From the NCBI GenBank assembly GCA_947497895.1, contig CANMIL010000002.1:62001-126000 (forward strand): a stretch of 64,000 nt of DNA, written 5' to 3'. Source of the stretch: an uncultured Tenacibaculum sp. (GTDB lineage Bacteria; Bacteroidota; Bacteroidia; Flavobacteriales; Flavobacteriaceae). Under the pieces are notes generated by a model. The model did no database searches. It saw only the letters and a program-made list of their open reading frames with translations, and was not told the origin of the DNA. Below, in pieces: positions 37,250 through 45,846 of this stretch (its first letter is position 1; each line of letters opens with the position of its first letter). The position numbers were made by a program, and so were the translations under genes.

Positions 37250-38875
37250 ATGACCTTAAAACAACGCATATCAACAATTGTTCTTCTTTTATTTCCCTTT
37301 ATAAACCAAGCTCAAAACAAAGGGTTAGACGAGCAAATTAATGATGCTTTTATGCCTTTTGCCACTTGGTGGGAAGGATTTATACTGTCAACCGTCAACA
37401 TTTTTGGGTATGGAATTCCAATCGTACTTATTATCTTACTTCTTGGAGCGCTTTTCTTTACCCTTTATTTTGGCTTTATTAACATAAAACATTTTCCAAC
37501 TGCTATTCAGGTAGTTCGAGGAAAATATGATGATTTAGAGTTTCTCAACATAAAAACAACTGCTCATGTTCATGAGGTTAATGGCGACATTATCGATACC
37601 ATCAAAGACGAAAGTCATCACGGTGAAGTAAATCACTTTCAAGCCTTAGCAACCGCCGTATCAGGAACTGTTGGTTTAGGGAATATTGCTATGGTTGCAG
37701 TTGCCATTTCTATTGGAGGGCCGGGAGCCACATTTTGGATGGTTATTGCTGGTTTACTAGGAATGTCTTCAAAATTTGTAGAATGTACTCTAGGAGTAAA
37801 ATACAGAGATATTGATAATGAAGGGAATGTTTACGGGGGGCCGATGTACTATTTATCAAGAGGACTTAAAGAACGAGGTTTAGAAAAATTAGGGAAGTTC
37901 CTAGCTGTTGTTTTCGCTGTTTTATGTGTTGGTGCTTCCTTTGGTGGAGGAAACGCCTTTCAAACCAATCAAGCAGCAGCTCAAATTATTTCGCGATTTG
38001 GTATTGACGGGGCAGCTTCTGGAAGTCTTATAGGACTTGTCTTTGCTATTTTCGTTGGAATCGTGATTATCGGAGGTATCAAAAGAATTGCTAAGGTTAC
38101 AGAAAAAGTAGTTCCTTTGATGGCTATTCTATACGTTGTCGCAGCCTTATTCATTATTTTTTCAAACGTTAGTTTTGTTGATGATGCGATAACATTAATT
38201 ATAACCGAAGCTTTTACTCCAAAAGCAACCATCACTGGAGGTTTCATTGGTGTCATGATTCAAGGGTTTCGTCGTGCAGCATTTTCAAATGAAGCAGGGG
38301 CGGGGTCAGCTGCGATTGCTCATTCGGCTGTAAACACTAAATATCCAGCTTCCGAAGGACTTGTTGGCTTACTAGAGCCTTTTATTGATACCGTAATCGT
38401 CTGTTCTATGACTGCTATTATTATTGTTATGTTTAATATGGATGGTGCTTTTGTTTATGGAGATGTCATAAATGGTCAAGCATTAATGGCTGACGGATCA
38501 AGATTGGGTGGTGTTAATTTAACCTCATTAGCTTTTGACAATGCTATTCCAGGAGCTTCTTATGTTTTAGTAATTGCAGTAACTTTATTTGCCTTTTCAA
38601 CCATATTATCTTGGTCTTACTATGGGTTACAGTCATGGAAGTACTTGTTTGGTCGAGGAAAATGGACTGATTTAACTTATAAAATCATCTTTTTAATGTT
38701 TACAATTCTAGGTGCTGCTGTTACTCTAGATGCTGTTATTAAGTTTTCTGATGCTATGATTCTCGCGCTAGTATTTCCAAATATGATTGGATTGTTGCTT
38801 TTATTTCCGAAAGTTAGAAATGAGATTAAACGTTATTTACACGATATTAAATTGTTGAAATTGAAAAACAGTTAA
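37250..38875 (+). CDS. Sodium:alanine/glycine symporter (AGCS family)
   Basis: This 541-residue inner-membrane carrier imports small neutral amino acids with Na+. An N-terminal hydrophobic segment (PFINQAQ) may be a signal peptide. The family core shows GTVGLGNIAMVAVAISIGGPGATFWM (about 140-165), KFVECTLGVKYRD, GGPMYYLSRGL, GGGNAFQTNQAA, FRRAAFSNEAGAGSAAIAHSA and SWSYYGLQSWKYLFG. It is longer than the usual 450-480 residues. The extra length is an N-terminal addition and a His/Asp-rich insertion around residues 95-130 (AHVHEVNGDIIDTIKDESHHGE), also found in some Bacteroidetes members. Substrate assignment rests on the family only. Confidence 0.92.
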   Translation: MTLKQRISTIVLLLFPFINQAQNKGLDEQINDAFMPFATWWEGFILSTVNIFGYGIPIVLIILLLGALFFTLYFGFINIKHFPTAIQVVRGKYDDLEFLNIKTTAHVHEVNGDIIDTIKDESHHGEVNHFQALATAVSGTVGLGNIAMVAVAISIGGPGATFWMVIAGLLGMSSKFVECTLGVKYRDIDNEGNVYGGPMYYLSRGLKERGLEKLGKFLAVVFAVLCVGASFGGGNAFQTNQAAAQIISRFGIDGAASGSLIGLVFAIFVGIVIIGGIKRIAKVTEKVVPLMAILYVVAALFIIFSNVSFVDDAITLIITEAFTPKATITGGFIGVMIQGFRRAAFSNEAGAGSAAIAHSAVNTKYPASEGLVGLLEPFIDTVIVCSMTAIIIVMFNMDGAFVYGDVINGQALMADGSRLGGVNLTSLAFDNAIPGASYVLVIAVTLFAFSTILSWSYYGLQSWKYLFGRGKWTDLTYKIIFLMFTILGAAVTLDAVIKFSDAMILALVFPNMIGLLLLFPKVRNEIKRYLHDIKLLKLKNS

Positions 38876-38893
38876 CCATCTCTAGAAATGCTA

Positions 38894-38946
38894 TGTCAGT
38901 TCGAGTGATTTTAAAGAGAGAAACGAAGTAAAATAGTATCAAGAAC
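38894..38946. repeat. Dispersed palindromic repeat, type B copy 1
   Basis: TGTCAGTTCGAGTG at the left and GTATCAAGAAC at the right frame a copy of the same element seen at 54406-54461 (TGTCAGTTCTAGTG to GTATCGAGAAC). It is intergenic, directly after the AGCS gene. No transposase is attached. Confidence 0.6.
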
Positions 38947-38980
38947 TTTTCTTTTACATAAACACTTCTTTAAACCTAAA

Positions 38981-39067
38981 AATTTCTCGCTATTGCTCGA
39001 AATGACTAAGTGTAAAATAACCATTTTAAGGTCATTTCAAAGGAATGACAATGACTGAGAAATCTAT
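38981..39067. repeat. Dispersed palindromic repeat, type A copy 1
   Basis: A copy of an interspersed element with the ends TTTCTCGC and GAGAAATCTAT and inner arms CTCGAAATGAC and GGTCATTTC. It matches the copies at 45079-45167 and 45201-45284. It can fold on itself. A noncoding, MITE- or REP-like nature is inferred from its size and intergenic location. Confidence 0.7.
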
Positions 39068-39306
39068 CTGTAATCAGAAATAATAAAAAAACTCATGTCA
39101 AGATTGTTTGCTTAAATAATTTGACCCAAAGTGACATGTATAAAACAATTCACCATCAAACACAATGAATTCGAGTCTTACTTTTATGCCCTTTCCCATA
39201 TGACAAACCTACTACATGGAGTAAAAATGCTATTCAAACCGGATATAAACCATTAAAAATGAGTACTCAGATATACTACACTTCATTTTTCGCCGAAAAC
39301 CGCATG

Positions 39307-39314
39307 TATCTTTG
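39307..39314 (+). promoter_or_regulatory. -7 element preceding the candidate structured RNA
   Basis: TATCTTTG is an exact TAnnTTTG match on the plus strand with no open reading frame behind it. It is followed about 140 bases later by a hairpin plus T tract. Confidence 0.5.
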
Positions 39315-39317
39315 TCC

Positions 39318-39478
39318 CAGGTTTGAATCCCCTATGAATAGTTAATTTTTCGAGGTTGTCAGAATATATGAAAAAGAAAATCATCCCTAAACAAGCTTAG
39401 TTCCCCCCAATAGAAATTTTGACAACCTCTTTTTCATTCCCCTATCGGGGATGATTGGCTCCTTAGGGAGCTTTTTTT
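39318..39478 (+). ncRNA. Candidate structured small RNA of about 160 nt
   Basis: The stretch is bounded by a -7 promoter element and an intrinsic terminator and contains no convincing reading frame. Bases 39352-39365 (GAGGTTGTCAGAAT) pair with 39416-39429 in a 14-bp stem with one G-U pair. Bases 39379-39387 (AATCATCCC) inside its loop can pair with 39448-39456 (GGGATGATT) outside it, forming a pseudoknot. The same GGGG segment can alternatively close a local hairpin with 39435-39442, or pair with ATCCCC at 39327-39332. No known RNA family was recognised (not tmRNA, SRP RNA or RNase P by visible hallmarks). The transcript is inferred, not observed. Confidence 0.5.
39458..39478 (+). terminator. 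Terminator at the end of the candidate small RNA
   Basis: GCTCC (39458-39462) and GGAGC (39467-39471) form a perfect 5-bp stem with a TTAG loop, followed by seven T. Only the plus strand has the T tract, so it does not serve the minus-strand gene ending at 39483. Confidence 0.85.
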
Positions 39479-39482
39479 ATTA

Positions 39483-40046
39483 CTATTCGTGTTTGTCCGC
39501 TATTCCGTCTTTACTCTTAAGTCTTTTCATCAAAAACATAAATATAATGTACAGTAAAGCAGGAATTCCGATATAATACAATTCACTATAAATAACTCTT
39601 AGTCCCCAATGGCTAAAAAAACGACTTGCACCAATAGGTGATACTTGAATTGGTCGCCAAGGAAGGAAATGTCTAGTGTTATCAAATGGAGAAAACAGAG
39701 CTACTCCTAAGCCACCATTTGTTAATCCATCTAAAAGCGCATGAGATAATGTGCATAAAGTAAAAAACACCATGTATAATACCCCTTTTTTGCTGAAGAA
39801 GTTTTTGCTATAGAACAAAGCCGTAATCAGTATACCGAATAGCACTGCAAACAAAATGGAATGCGAAAATCCGCGATGCCCCCAAAAACTTTCGTAGGGA
39901 ATCCCAATTTGAAATCCAATAACATCTGCATCTGGAATTACCGAACATAAGATTCCTAACAACCAAAACTTCCAACTCTTGATTTTCTTGGAAAAACTAG
40001 ATCCAATTGCTACTGCTGTTAACGCATGTCCGAAAATAGATGCCAT
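39483..40046 (-). CDS. YdjM/DUF457-type membrane protein (metal-dependent hydrolase family)
   Basis: This 187-residue inner-membrane protein has four or five helices. It shows the family pattern: MASIFGHALTAVAIG at the start, SVIPDADVIGFQIG and the HRGFSHS motif (around residues 55-61), then SHALLDGLTNGG. The His and Asp residues of these motifs are the putative metal-binding set; the family is annotated as a membrane-bound metal-dependent hydrolase and includes E. coli YdjM. The true reaction is unknown. It lies directly downstream of the 229-codon gene on the same strand and starts two bases before that gene's second, TAA stop. Confidence 0.85.
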   Translation of the reverse strand: MASIFGHALTAVAIGSSFSKKIKSWKFWLLGILCSVIPDADVIGFQIGIPYESFWGHRGFSHSILFAVLFGILITALFYSKNFFSKKGVLYMVFFTLCTLSHALLDGLTNGGLGVALFSPFDNTRHFLPWRPIQVSPIGASRFFSHWGLRVIYSELYYIGIPALLYIIFMFLMKRLKSKDGIADKHE

Positions 40047-40047
40047 G

Positions 40048-40161
40048 TTATACTCTAATTCTAATAATTGCTAAATCATCTGTAGGTATATAACCTTCTT
40101 TTTCCAGAGATAGTACTTTTCTATCCAAAAAATTATCTGGTAATTCGCTTGTTTTATTGAT
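40048..40161 (-). other. In-frame coding-like extension behind a TAG stop
   Basis: After the TAG at 40162-40164 the same frame continues for 37 codons to a TAA at 40048. It reads as ordinary protein, with segments ELPDNFLDRKVLSLEKEG and YIPTDDLAIIRIRV and no ATG at its head. It could be the lost C-terminus of the upstream gene, a translational read-through extension or chance. Confidence 0.45.
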
Positions 40162-40827
40162 CTAGCTATTAAACTTAGGTGTTCTTAACTGTACTCGAGA
40201 GGTTAAAAAACCCTGATTTCTAATCTCTCTGTGTATTTCATCAATATCTTCGGGAATATCATTGTTTAATAGCCAGTTTACATCAAAACCGTTTTGTATA
40301 GCTATTTTCATTAGACCAGAATTTTCAGTTATTAATTCTCCTAATTGCTCCAAATCGTCATCAAATTCTAACCATAAATCTTCATGAAGTTTTTGTCTTA
40401 ACACTAATATTTTAAAGACTCTTCCAATAATATATATGTATATTTTTCTTGATTTCCCTAAACTATGTTGGGTTATTTGACTGTTGTTCTTTCGGAGTGT
40501 TTCTAATAAAAGCAACAAATTAAGACTTACTTCTCCGTACTTATCCTTTGTTATTTTAACATGTTCAGTAATTTCACCGCTGATTTCACGCATATACATC
40601 ATTAAATCACCGGGAGATAAACGATACTCCGAAAAAAACGCGATTCGTTCCTTAATATCATTTTCTTTATCAAACCTTCTATCATCAACTGTTTTAGGAT
40701 CTACAAGTTCAAAATACAGTCTTTCAGCAAGGATTCTATCTTTTTTTAACAGGCGTAGGATTAGCTTATCTTTTTCCTTTGAAGGAAGGTGACTAATTGC
40801 CTCTTTAAAGTCTTTCTCGAAAGTCAT
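40162..40827 (-). CDS. Uncharacterised soluble helical protein, possibly shortened by a TAG stop
   Basis: This 221-residue protein has no recognised domain name. It begins MTFEKDFKEAISHLPSKEKDKLILRLLKKD and is mainly alpha-helical, with a YFELVDP motif and a NGFDVNWLLNNDIPEDI stretch. Related proteins occur in other flavobacteria in my recollection, without a known role. The ATG at 40827 is chosen because the frame's upstream TTG (40851) overlaps a TATCTTTG promoter element at 40849-40856, so it cannot be the start. The frame stays open beyond the TAG for 37 more codons. Confidence 0.7.
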   Translation of the reverse strand: MTFEKDFKEAISHLPSKEKDKLILRLLKKDRILAERLYFELVDPKTVDDRRFDKENDIKERIAFFSEYRLSPGDLMMYMREISGEITEHVKITKDKYGEVSLNLLLLLETLRKNNSQITQHSLGKSRKIYIYIIGRVFKILVLRQKLHEDLWLEFDDDLEQLGELITENSGLMKIAIQNGFDVNWLLNNDIPEDIDEIHREIRNQGFLTSRVQLRTPKFNS

Positions 40828-40848
40828 ATGATTGATTTGCTTTTCACT

Positions 40849-40856
40849 CAAAGATA
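40849..40856 (-). promoter_or_regulatory. -7 element that fixes the start at 40827
   Basis: TATCTTTG on the minus strand (TAnnTTTG). The predicted transcript starts near 40845, 18 bases before the ATG at 40827 and downstream of the alternative TTG codon. Confidence 0.7.
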
Positions 40857-40970
40857 GAATAATAAATGCTCATTATAGATTAAAAGGATTGACTTTTCAT
40901 TAGCTTACCGCTGAACTGACGGTTTAATAAATTTGTTTTCTATTAAGAAGTGATAAAGGCAATATATAAA

Positions 40971-41624
40971 CTATATTATTTTCCTTTTTTCTAACAATAA
41001 CTTAGCTATTCGTAAAGCCTCTTCTCTATACAAATGAGGTCTATCTAGAATTTCCTGTAACTCAAAATTAGATTTCTCCACGTATTTCTGATATAATGAC
41101 TTTTTTTCTAATGGAATATCAGGTTTAATAACGGTATCTTTTCTAGAGATATATGGAAAAACTCGATACTTAATTTTCGTGTTCTTTCCCTTTTTTCTTT
41201 TATGAATATCGTGAATAAGATTGGTAAGAAAATATCGGTCTCCATTTTTAAATTCTACCTCCCAGTACCCAAAGTCGCAAAACAACAACTCTTCATATAC
41301 GTAGCCTTTTCTCTTTGATAGAGTTAGGTGATATATCGATTTCTCAATATCACTGTACAAATAATCTTTTCTCTTACCGTTTTTAATTATGGAAATATTC
41401 TTAAAATCATAAATAAAGGAGGTATTTCTATTTTCCAGATAATAATCCATAAAGAGCCATACCGAAGGTGAGAAAAAAATTACTAAAACTAAAAAAACGA
41501 TTAAGAATACTTTCTCATCATAGAAATAAATACAGAAACCAAAAAGTATCACTAGAAAAACCAAATGTACTATTCCAATTTTCTTAAATTCTCTACTTGG
41601 AAATTTATATGTTTCTGTTTTCAT
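40971..41624 (-). CDS. Small membrane protein with a PH-like cytoplasmic part
   Basis: This is a 217-residue protein. Two close hydrophobic helices (about 17-55, IVHLVFLVILFGFCIYF and VFLIVFLVLVIFFSPSVWLF) are followed by a soluble region (about 65-160, FIYDFKNISIIKNGKRKDYLYSDIEKSIYHLTLS) whose strand pattern resembles bacterial PH-like domains. It has a basic C-terminus (EEALRIAKLLLEKRK). No family or function was recognised. It begins six bases after the mfd stop on the same strand and is probably expressed from the mfd promoter. Confidence 0.7.
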   Translation of the reverse strand: MKTETYKFPSREFKKIGIVHLVFLVILFGFCIYFYDEKVFLIVFLVLVIFFSPSVWLFMDYYLENRNTSFIYDFKNISIIKNGKRKDYLYSDIEKSIYHLTLSKRKGYVYEELLFCDFGYWEVEFKNGDRYFLTNLIHDIHKRKKGKNTKIKYRVFPYISRKDTVIKPDIPLEKKSLYQKYVEKSNFELQEILDRPHLYREEALRIAKLLLEKRKII

Positions 41625-41630
41625 TATCCT

Positions 41631-44600
41631 CTACACACTCTTCAACGTATTCAATGCCTTATTTACAGTATCAATTTTAATGAAAGTAATCAATAAACGT
41701 AATCCATTTTTCGTTTCCTTTTCTTTCATAACACAGCTCTTTGAGTTCTTTTGAACATACTGTAGCATTTTTGTAAAGGCTTCGGTTTGATAAAAATCGC
41801 TTTGCTGATTCGATACAAAATACCCAATCATTCGTTTTTGCTTTAGAATGATTTTCTCTAAACCTAAAGACTTCGCTAACCATTTAATACGAACACTATC
41901 TAATAAATCGGCTACCTGAGTTGGATACTCTCCAAAACGATCGACAATTTCACTTTCAAACACCAGTAATTCCTCTTCATTGGTTACCTCAGAAAGCTTG
42001 TTATACAATACCAAACGCTCACTTACCGAGTTCACATAATCATCAGGGAATAAAATTTCAAAATCAGTATCAATTTGAACATCTTTTACATATTCTTTTT
42101 CGCCTGAATCATCAGTAGGATATAAATCTTTGAACTCATTTTCTTTCAATTCTTCAATCGCTTCGTGTAATATTTTCTGGTAGGCATCAAAACCAATATC
42201 ATTAATAAATCCACTTTGTTCACCACCGAGTAGATCTCCTGCACCACGAATTTCTAAATCTTTCATGGCAATATTAAGTCCACTACCTAAATCTGAAAAC
42301 AATTCTAACGCCTGAATTCTCTTACGGGCATCATCTGTCATGTGATGATAAGGAGGTGTAATAAAATAACAAAACGCCTTTTTGTTAGAACGTCCAACAC
42401 GACCGCGCATTTGGTGTAAGTCAGATAATCCGAAGTTGTTCGCATTGTTAATGAAAATTGTATTGGCATTCGGTACATCCAATCCACTTTCAATAATCGT
42501 AGTTGACACCAACACATCGAATTCATTGTTCATAAAGGCCAGCATTAACTCTTCCAGCTTTTTCCCTTCCATTTGCCCATGACCAATTCCTATTTTAGCA
42601 TCAGGAACCAAACGTTGTAACAGTCCAGCCACCTCTTTGATATTCTCTATTCTATTATGAATGAAGAATACCTGACCTCCTCTTGAAATTTCATAAGAAA
42701 CCGCATCTCTAATAGTTTCTTCACTAAAACGGATTACATTCGTTTCAATAGGATGACGGTTTGGTGGTGGTGTTTTGATTACCGATAAATCTCGCGCTGC
42801 CATTAAACTAAATTGCAAAGTCCTTGGAATTGGTGTTGCTGTTAAAGTCAAGGTATCAACATTTTCCTTGATTGTTTTGAGCTTATCCTTTGCTGCAACT
42901 CCAAACTTTTGCTCCTCATCAATGATTAGCAAACCTAAATCTTTAAACTTGATACTTTTGTTTGTTAACTGATGCGTTCCAATAACAATATCAACATGAC
43001 CACTAGAAACTCCTTCTAAAACCCCTTTTCGCTGTTTTGTGGTCCTAAAACGGTTCAGATAGTCAATGACAACCGGAAAATCTTTTAATCGCTTAGAAAA
43101 GGTTTTAAAGTGCTGAAACGCTAAAACTGTTGTTGGTACCAAAATAGCCACCTGCTTTCCGTTGTCAACTGCTTTAAAAGCAGCACGCACCGCAACCTCT
43201 GTTTTTCCGAAACCGACGTCTCCACAAACCAATCGATCCATTGGCTGTTCTTTTTCCATATCAGTTTTTACATCTTTCGTTGCAGTAAACTGATCTGGTG
43301 TATCTTCAAAAAGGAAACTAGCTTCTAATTCGTGTTGCATATGAGTATCAGGTCCAAAGGCATGTCCTTTTTGAAGCTTTCTCTTTGCATATAACTGAAT
43401 TAGATTAAAAGCAATTTCCTTAACACGTGTTTTGGTTTTCTGTTTTACCTTTTTCCAAGCGTTAGAGCCTAACTTATATATTTTCGGAGCTTTTCCATCT
43501 CTTCCATTGAACTTAGATATTTTATGTAGCGAGTGAATACTGACATACAAAATATCACGATCGCCATAGATTAACTTAATGGCTTCTTGCTTTTTCCCTT
43601 CAACATCAATCTTTTGAAGTCCTCCAAACTTTCCAACCCCATGATCGATATGAGTTACATAATCGCCCACCTCCAGTTTTGTCAATTCTTGAAGGGTTAT
43701 GGATTGCTTTTTCGCATATCCATTTTTTAAACGGAACTTATGATAACGTTCAAAAATTTGATGATCGGTATAACAAACTATTTTCTCATCTGCATCAATA
43801 AATCCTTGGTACAATGGAAAGACTAGTGTTTCATAATGCACCTCTTGATCAGAATCATCAAAAATATCTTTAAAACGTTGCGCTTGTTTATCATTTGCAC
43901 AAAAGATATAGTTGGTAAATCCGTTATTATGATTCTCGTTCAAATTGTCTATTAACAAATTGAATTGCTTGTTAAACGAAGGTTGCGGCTTAATTTGAAA
44001 AAGCACATCCGTTTCAGGATTTTCTTCTTTTAACTCCGAACGGAAACTGATATGCGCAACAGTAAAATCTTGTAATTGTTTACTAATTTCAACTCCATTA
44101 CAGAATAGGGTAGCAGGTTCTGCATGTTTTACCTCTTTTGATAATTCACTAAAAGCAGTTTCTGCTTTTGTATAAAATTTATCAAGTTTTGCCGATAGTA
44201 CATCTGTATTTCTAGCGAAAACTACCGTTTTTGATGAAATATATTTTAAAAAGCTTTCTCTGGTTTCTTGTAATGCCTTGTTTTCAACATTGGGCATGAT
44301 ACTCACTTTTTTTAGTTTCTCCTTTGACAGTTGTGTTTCCACATCAAACGTTCGAATACTATCAATTTCTTCTCCAAAGAATTCAACACGATAGGGTTCA
44401 TCATTTGAAAAAGAAAACACATCGATAATACCTCCACGTACCGAAAACTCACCCGGTTCCGTAACGAAATCTACACGATTAAAATTGTACTCAAACAACA
44501 CCTCATTCACAAAATCAAGAGATACTTGTTCTCCAACGTTTAATTTTAAAGTGTTTTTTTCCAACTCTTTTTTCGTCACCACCTTTTCAAACAGAGCAGT

Positions 44601-44975
44601 AGGATAGGTAACAATAATGGCTGGTTTTTTACGTGAGTTAATTCTGTTTAAAACTTCAGAACGTAGCAAAACATTGGCATTATCGGTTTCCTCAATCTGA
44701 TAAGGTCTGCGATACGATCCTGGGTAAAACAAGACATTCTTTTCACCCAATAACTGCTCTAAATCGTTCAAATAATAGGCCGCTTCCTCCTTATCATTTA
44801 GAATTAGAAGGCAGGGTTTATTGGCTTGTTTAAAACTTTCAGAAATGACAAAAGACAACGAAGAACCGACCAAATTCGTGATTTGAAAATGGTGTGGATC
44901 TTGTTGAAGCTGACCAACAATCTGCGTTACTTTACCCGATTGCTGGTAATGATTTACAATGGTTTGCTTGCTCAA
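41631..44975 (-). CDS. mfd: Transcription-repair coupling factor
   Basis: This 1114-residue ATP-driven DNA translocase removes RNA polymerase stalled at lesions and recruits UvrA. Domains in order are: a UvrB-homology N-terminus (about 1-350), an RNA-polymerase-interacting domain (about 435-500, DYVTHIDHGVGKFGGL), the RecG-like helicase core with Walker A GDVGFGKTEVAVRA, DEEQ box (LLIIDEEQKFG), TATPIPRTL, the TRG motif region (QMRGRVGRSNKKAFCYF) and a C-terminal TRCF domain. The start is a TTG at 44975 preceded 17 bases upstream by TATCTTTG. No ATG gives a better N-terminus. The usual DEEH box is DEEQ here, as in other Mfd proteins. Confidence 0.96.
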   Translation of the reverse strand: MSKQTIVNHYQQSGKVTQIVGQLQQDPHHFQITNLVGSSLSFVISESFKQANKPCLLILNDKEEAAYYLNDLEQLLGEKNVLFYPGSYRRPYQIEETDNANVLLRSEVLNRINSRKKPAIIVTYPTALFEKVVTKKELEKNTLKLNVGEQVSLDFVNEVLFEYNFNRVDFVTEPGEFSVRGGIIDVFSFSNDEPYRVEFFGEEIDSIRTFDVETQLSKEKLKKVSIMPNVENKALQETRESFLKYISSKTVVFARNTDVLSAKLDKFYTKAETAFSELSKEVKHAEPATLFCNGVEISKQLQDFTVAHISFRSELKEENPETDVLFQIKPQPSFNKQFNLLIDNLNENHNNGFTNYIFCANDKQAQRFKDIFDDSDQEVHYETLVFPLYQGFIDADEKIVCYTDHQIFERYHKFRLKNGYAKKQSITLQELTKLEVGDYVTHIDHGVGKFGGLQKIDVEGKKQEAIKLIYGDRDILYVSIHSLHKISKFNGRDGKAPKIYKLGSNAWKKVKQKTKTRVKEIAFNLIQLYAKRKLQKGHAFGPDTHMQHELEASFLFEDTPDQFTATKDVKTDMEKEQPMDRLVCGDVGFGKTEVAVRAAFKAVDNGKQVAILVPTTVLAFQHFKTFSKRLKDFPVVIDYLNRFRTTKQRKGVLEGVSSGHVDIVIGTHQLTNKSIKFKDLGLLIIDEEQKFGVAAKDKLKTIKENVDTLTLTATPIPRTLQFSLMAARDLSVIKTPPPNRHPIETNVIRFSEETIRDAVSYEISRGGQVFFIHNRIENIKEVAGLLQRLVPDAKIGIGHGQMEGKKLEELMLAFMNNEFDVLVSTTIIESGLDVPNANTIFINNANNFGLSDLHQMRGRVGRSNKKAFCYFITPPYHHMTDDARKRIQALELFSDLGSGLNIAMKDLEIRGAGDLLGGEQSGFINDIGFDAYQKILHEAIEELKENEFKDLYPTDDSGEKEYVKDVQIDTDFEILFPDDYVNSVSERLVLYNKLSEVTNEEELLVFESEIVDRFGEYPTQVADLLDSVRIKWLAKSLGLEKIILKQKRMIGYFVSNQQSDFYQTEAFTKMLQYVQKNSKSCVMKEKETKNGLRLLITFIKIDTVNKALNTLKSV

Positions 44976-44991
44976 CGTAAAAAAATTTTGG

Positions 44992-44999
44992 CAAAGATA
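44992..44999 (-). promoter_or_regulatory. -7 element for mfd
   Basis: TATCTTTG on the minus strand, an exact TAnnTTTG match, 17 bases before the TTG start at 44975. Its position supports a TTG start and a leader of about 13 bases. Confidence 0.7.
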
Positions 45000-45078
45000 A
45001 GGTTTATTAGTTTTGAATAGTTAATTCTAAATGTTAAGTGATGAATGATGAATTTTAAGTTATTAAGTTATTTTTTTT

Positions 45079-45167
45079 TATAGATTTCTCCCTAGCGTTC
45101 GAAATGACAAAACAATGAAAATAAGCAACTTCATTTCAAAGAAGTGACAACGACTGAGAAATCTATA
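45079..45167. repeat. Dispersed palindromic repeat, type A copy 2
   Basis: The ends are perfect 12-bp inverted repeats: TATAGATTTCTC at 45079-45090 and GAGAAATCTATA at 45156-45167. Inner arms TTCGAAATGAC and TCATTTC also pair. It is nearly identical in layout to the copy at 45201-45284. Confidence 0.8.
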
Positions 45168-45200
45168 TGTAGTGACTAAACATAATTACTAACTCTGTAA

Positions 45201-45284
45201 GAGATTTCTCCCTAACGCTCGAAATGACAAACAATGAAAACAAGCAAAGTCATTTCGTAGAAGTGAGAACGACTGAGAAATATA
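45201..45284. repeat. Dispersed palindromic repeat, type A copy 3
   Basis: GAGATTTCTCCCTAACGC and CTCGAAATGAC at the left, GTCATTTCG and GACTGAGAAATA at the right. The outer pairing is slightly decayed compared with copy 2, 34 bases away. Confidence 0.75.
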
Positions 45285-45312
45285 TTTAACTAATTTTTTC
45301 TTTTCTTAACCT

Positions 45313-45345
45313 AAAAAAGCACCCAAACACAAGGTTTAGATGCTT
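45313..45345 (-). terminator. Imperfect terminator after the 63-aa peptide gene
   Basis: AAGCA and TGCTT plus AAAC and GTTT form an interrupted stem (about 45317-45345). On the minus strand six T follow. It is about 205 bases past the stop at 45550, so an intervening 3' region would be transcribed. Confidence 0.6.
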
Positions 45346-45549
45346 CACAATTAAATACTTTTCTTTTTCAGAAAGTAAGTTACTAGTTAGTAGTAGTTAC
45401 TTTTGAATTGTTATAATCCACATGGGTTTTCACCAAATATCCTTAGAACACAACTTACTGATCATGAAACACAAACACATCTGAAGAATGTTTTATATTT
45501 ATGTTATAAGTTTCACCGATAGCAGTCGTTAACACATGTTTAATTAAAG

Positions 45550-45741
45550 TTAGCTTTTACAACAAATACAAGCACCATGTGTTGGATGTGGGTGATAACC
45601 AGAAGGACATCTTGGTTTATCGTTTAACATTGGTGAATTACAAACTTTACTTACAAGTCCAAAATCACCTCCATTAATCGTTTTTTGTTCAGTTTTATTC
45701 AAACTCTGAACATCTTTAAGATTTAAAATTGTTTTTTTCAT
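45550..45741 (-). CDS. Double-glycine leader peptide with Cys/His-rich core (63 aa)
   Basis: This is a small peptide precursor. Residues 1-25 form a leader with LNLKDVQSLNKTEQKTINGG, the LNK-x3-K-x-I-N-GG pattern of Bacteroidetes GG-type natural-product or bacteriocin-like precursors that are cut after GG by C39-type exporters. The 38-residue core has five Cys and the motif C-P-S-G-Y-H-P-H then five residues and C-I-C-C. The ATG at 45741 gives exactly this leader; a longer in-frame start at 45807 adds an unlikely N-terminus. No maturation enzyme or peptidase-exporter is in the window. A second peptide with the same pattern lies at 47003-47179. Identity as a precursor is inferred from the leader. 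Confidence 0.75.
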   Translation of the reverse strand: MKKTILNLKDVQSLNKTEQKTINGGDFGLVSKVCNSPMLNDKPRCPSGYHPHPTHGACICCKS

Positions 45742-45846
45742 TATACATAAATTTAAATTAAACATTCTGTTTATATTAGAAGAGTGGTCGCGAGAACAAA
45801 AATCCAATCCATTTAACAGTTTTTAGTTTTGTCTTTTTAAAGGAAA

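Larger units (their letters stand above)
44976..45549. other. Intergenic region with two type A repeats and a terminator
   Basis: From right to left on the minus strand this holds the 3' end of the peptide gene, its terminator (45313-45345), two adjacent copies of the type A palindromic repeat (45079-45167, 45201-45284) and the mfd promoter (44992-44999). Between 45346 and 45549 only very short frames occur on either strand. Confidence 0.6.

Noticed and set aside
39318..39335. GGTTTGAATCC resembles a tRNA T-arm.
   Set aside because: No complementary T-stem, anticodon arm or acceptor pairing could be placed around it.
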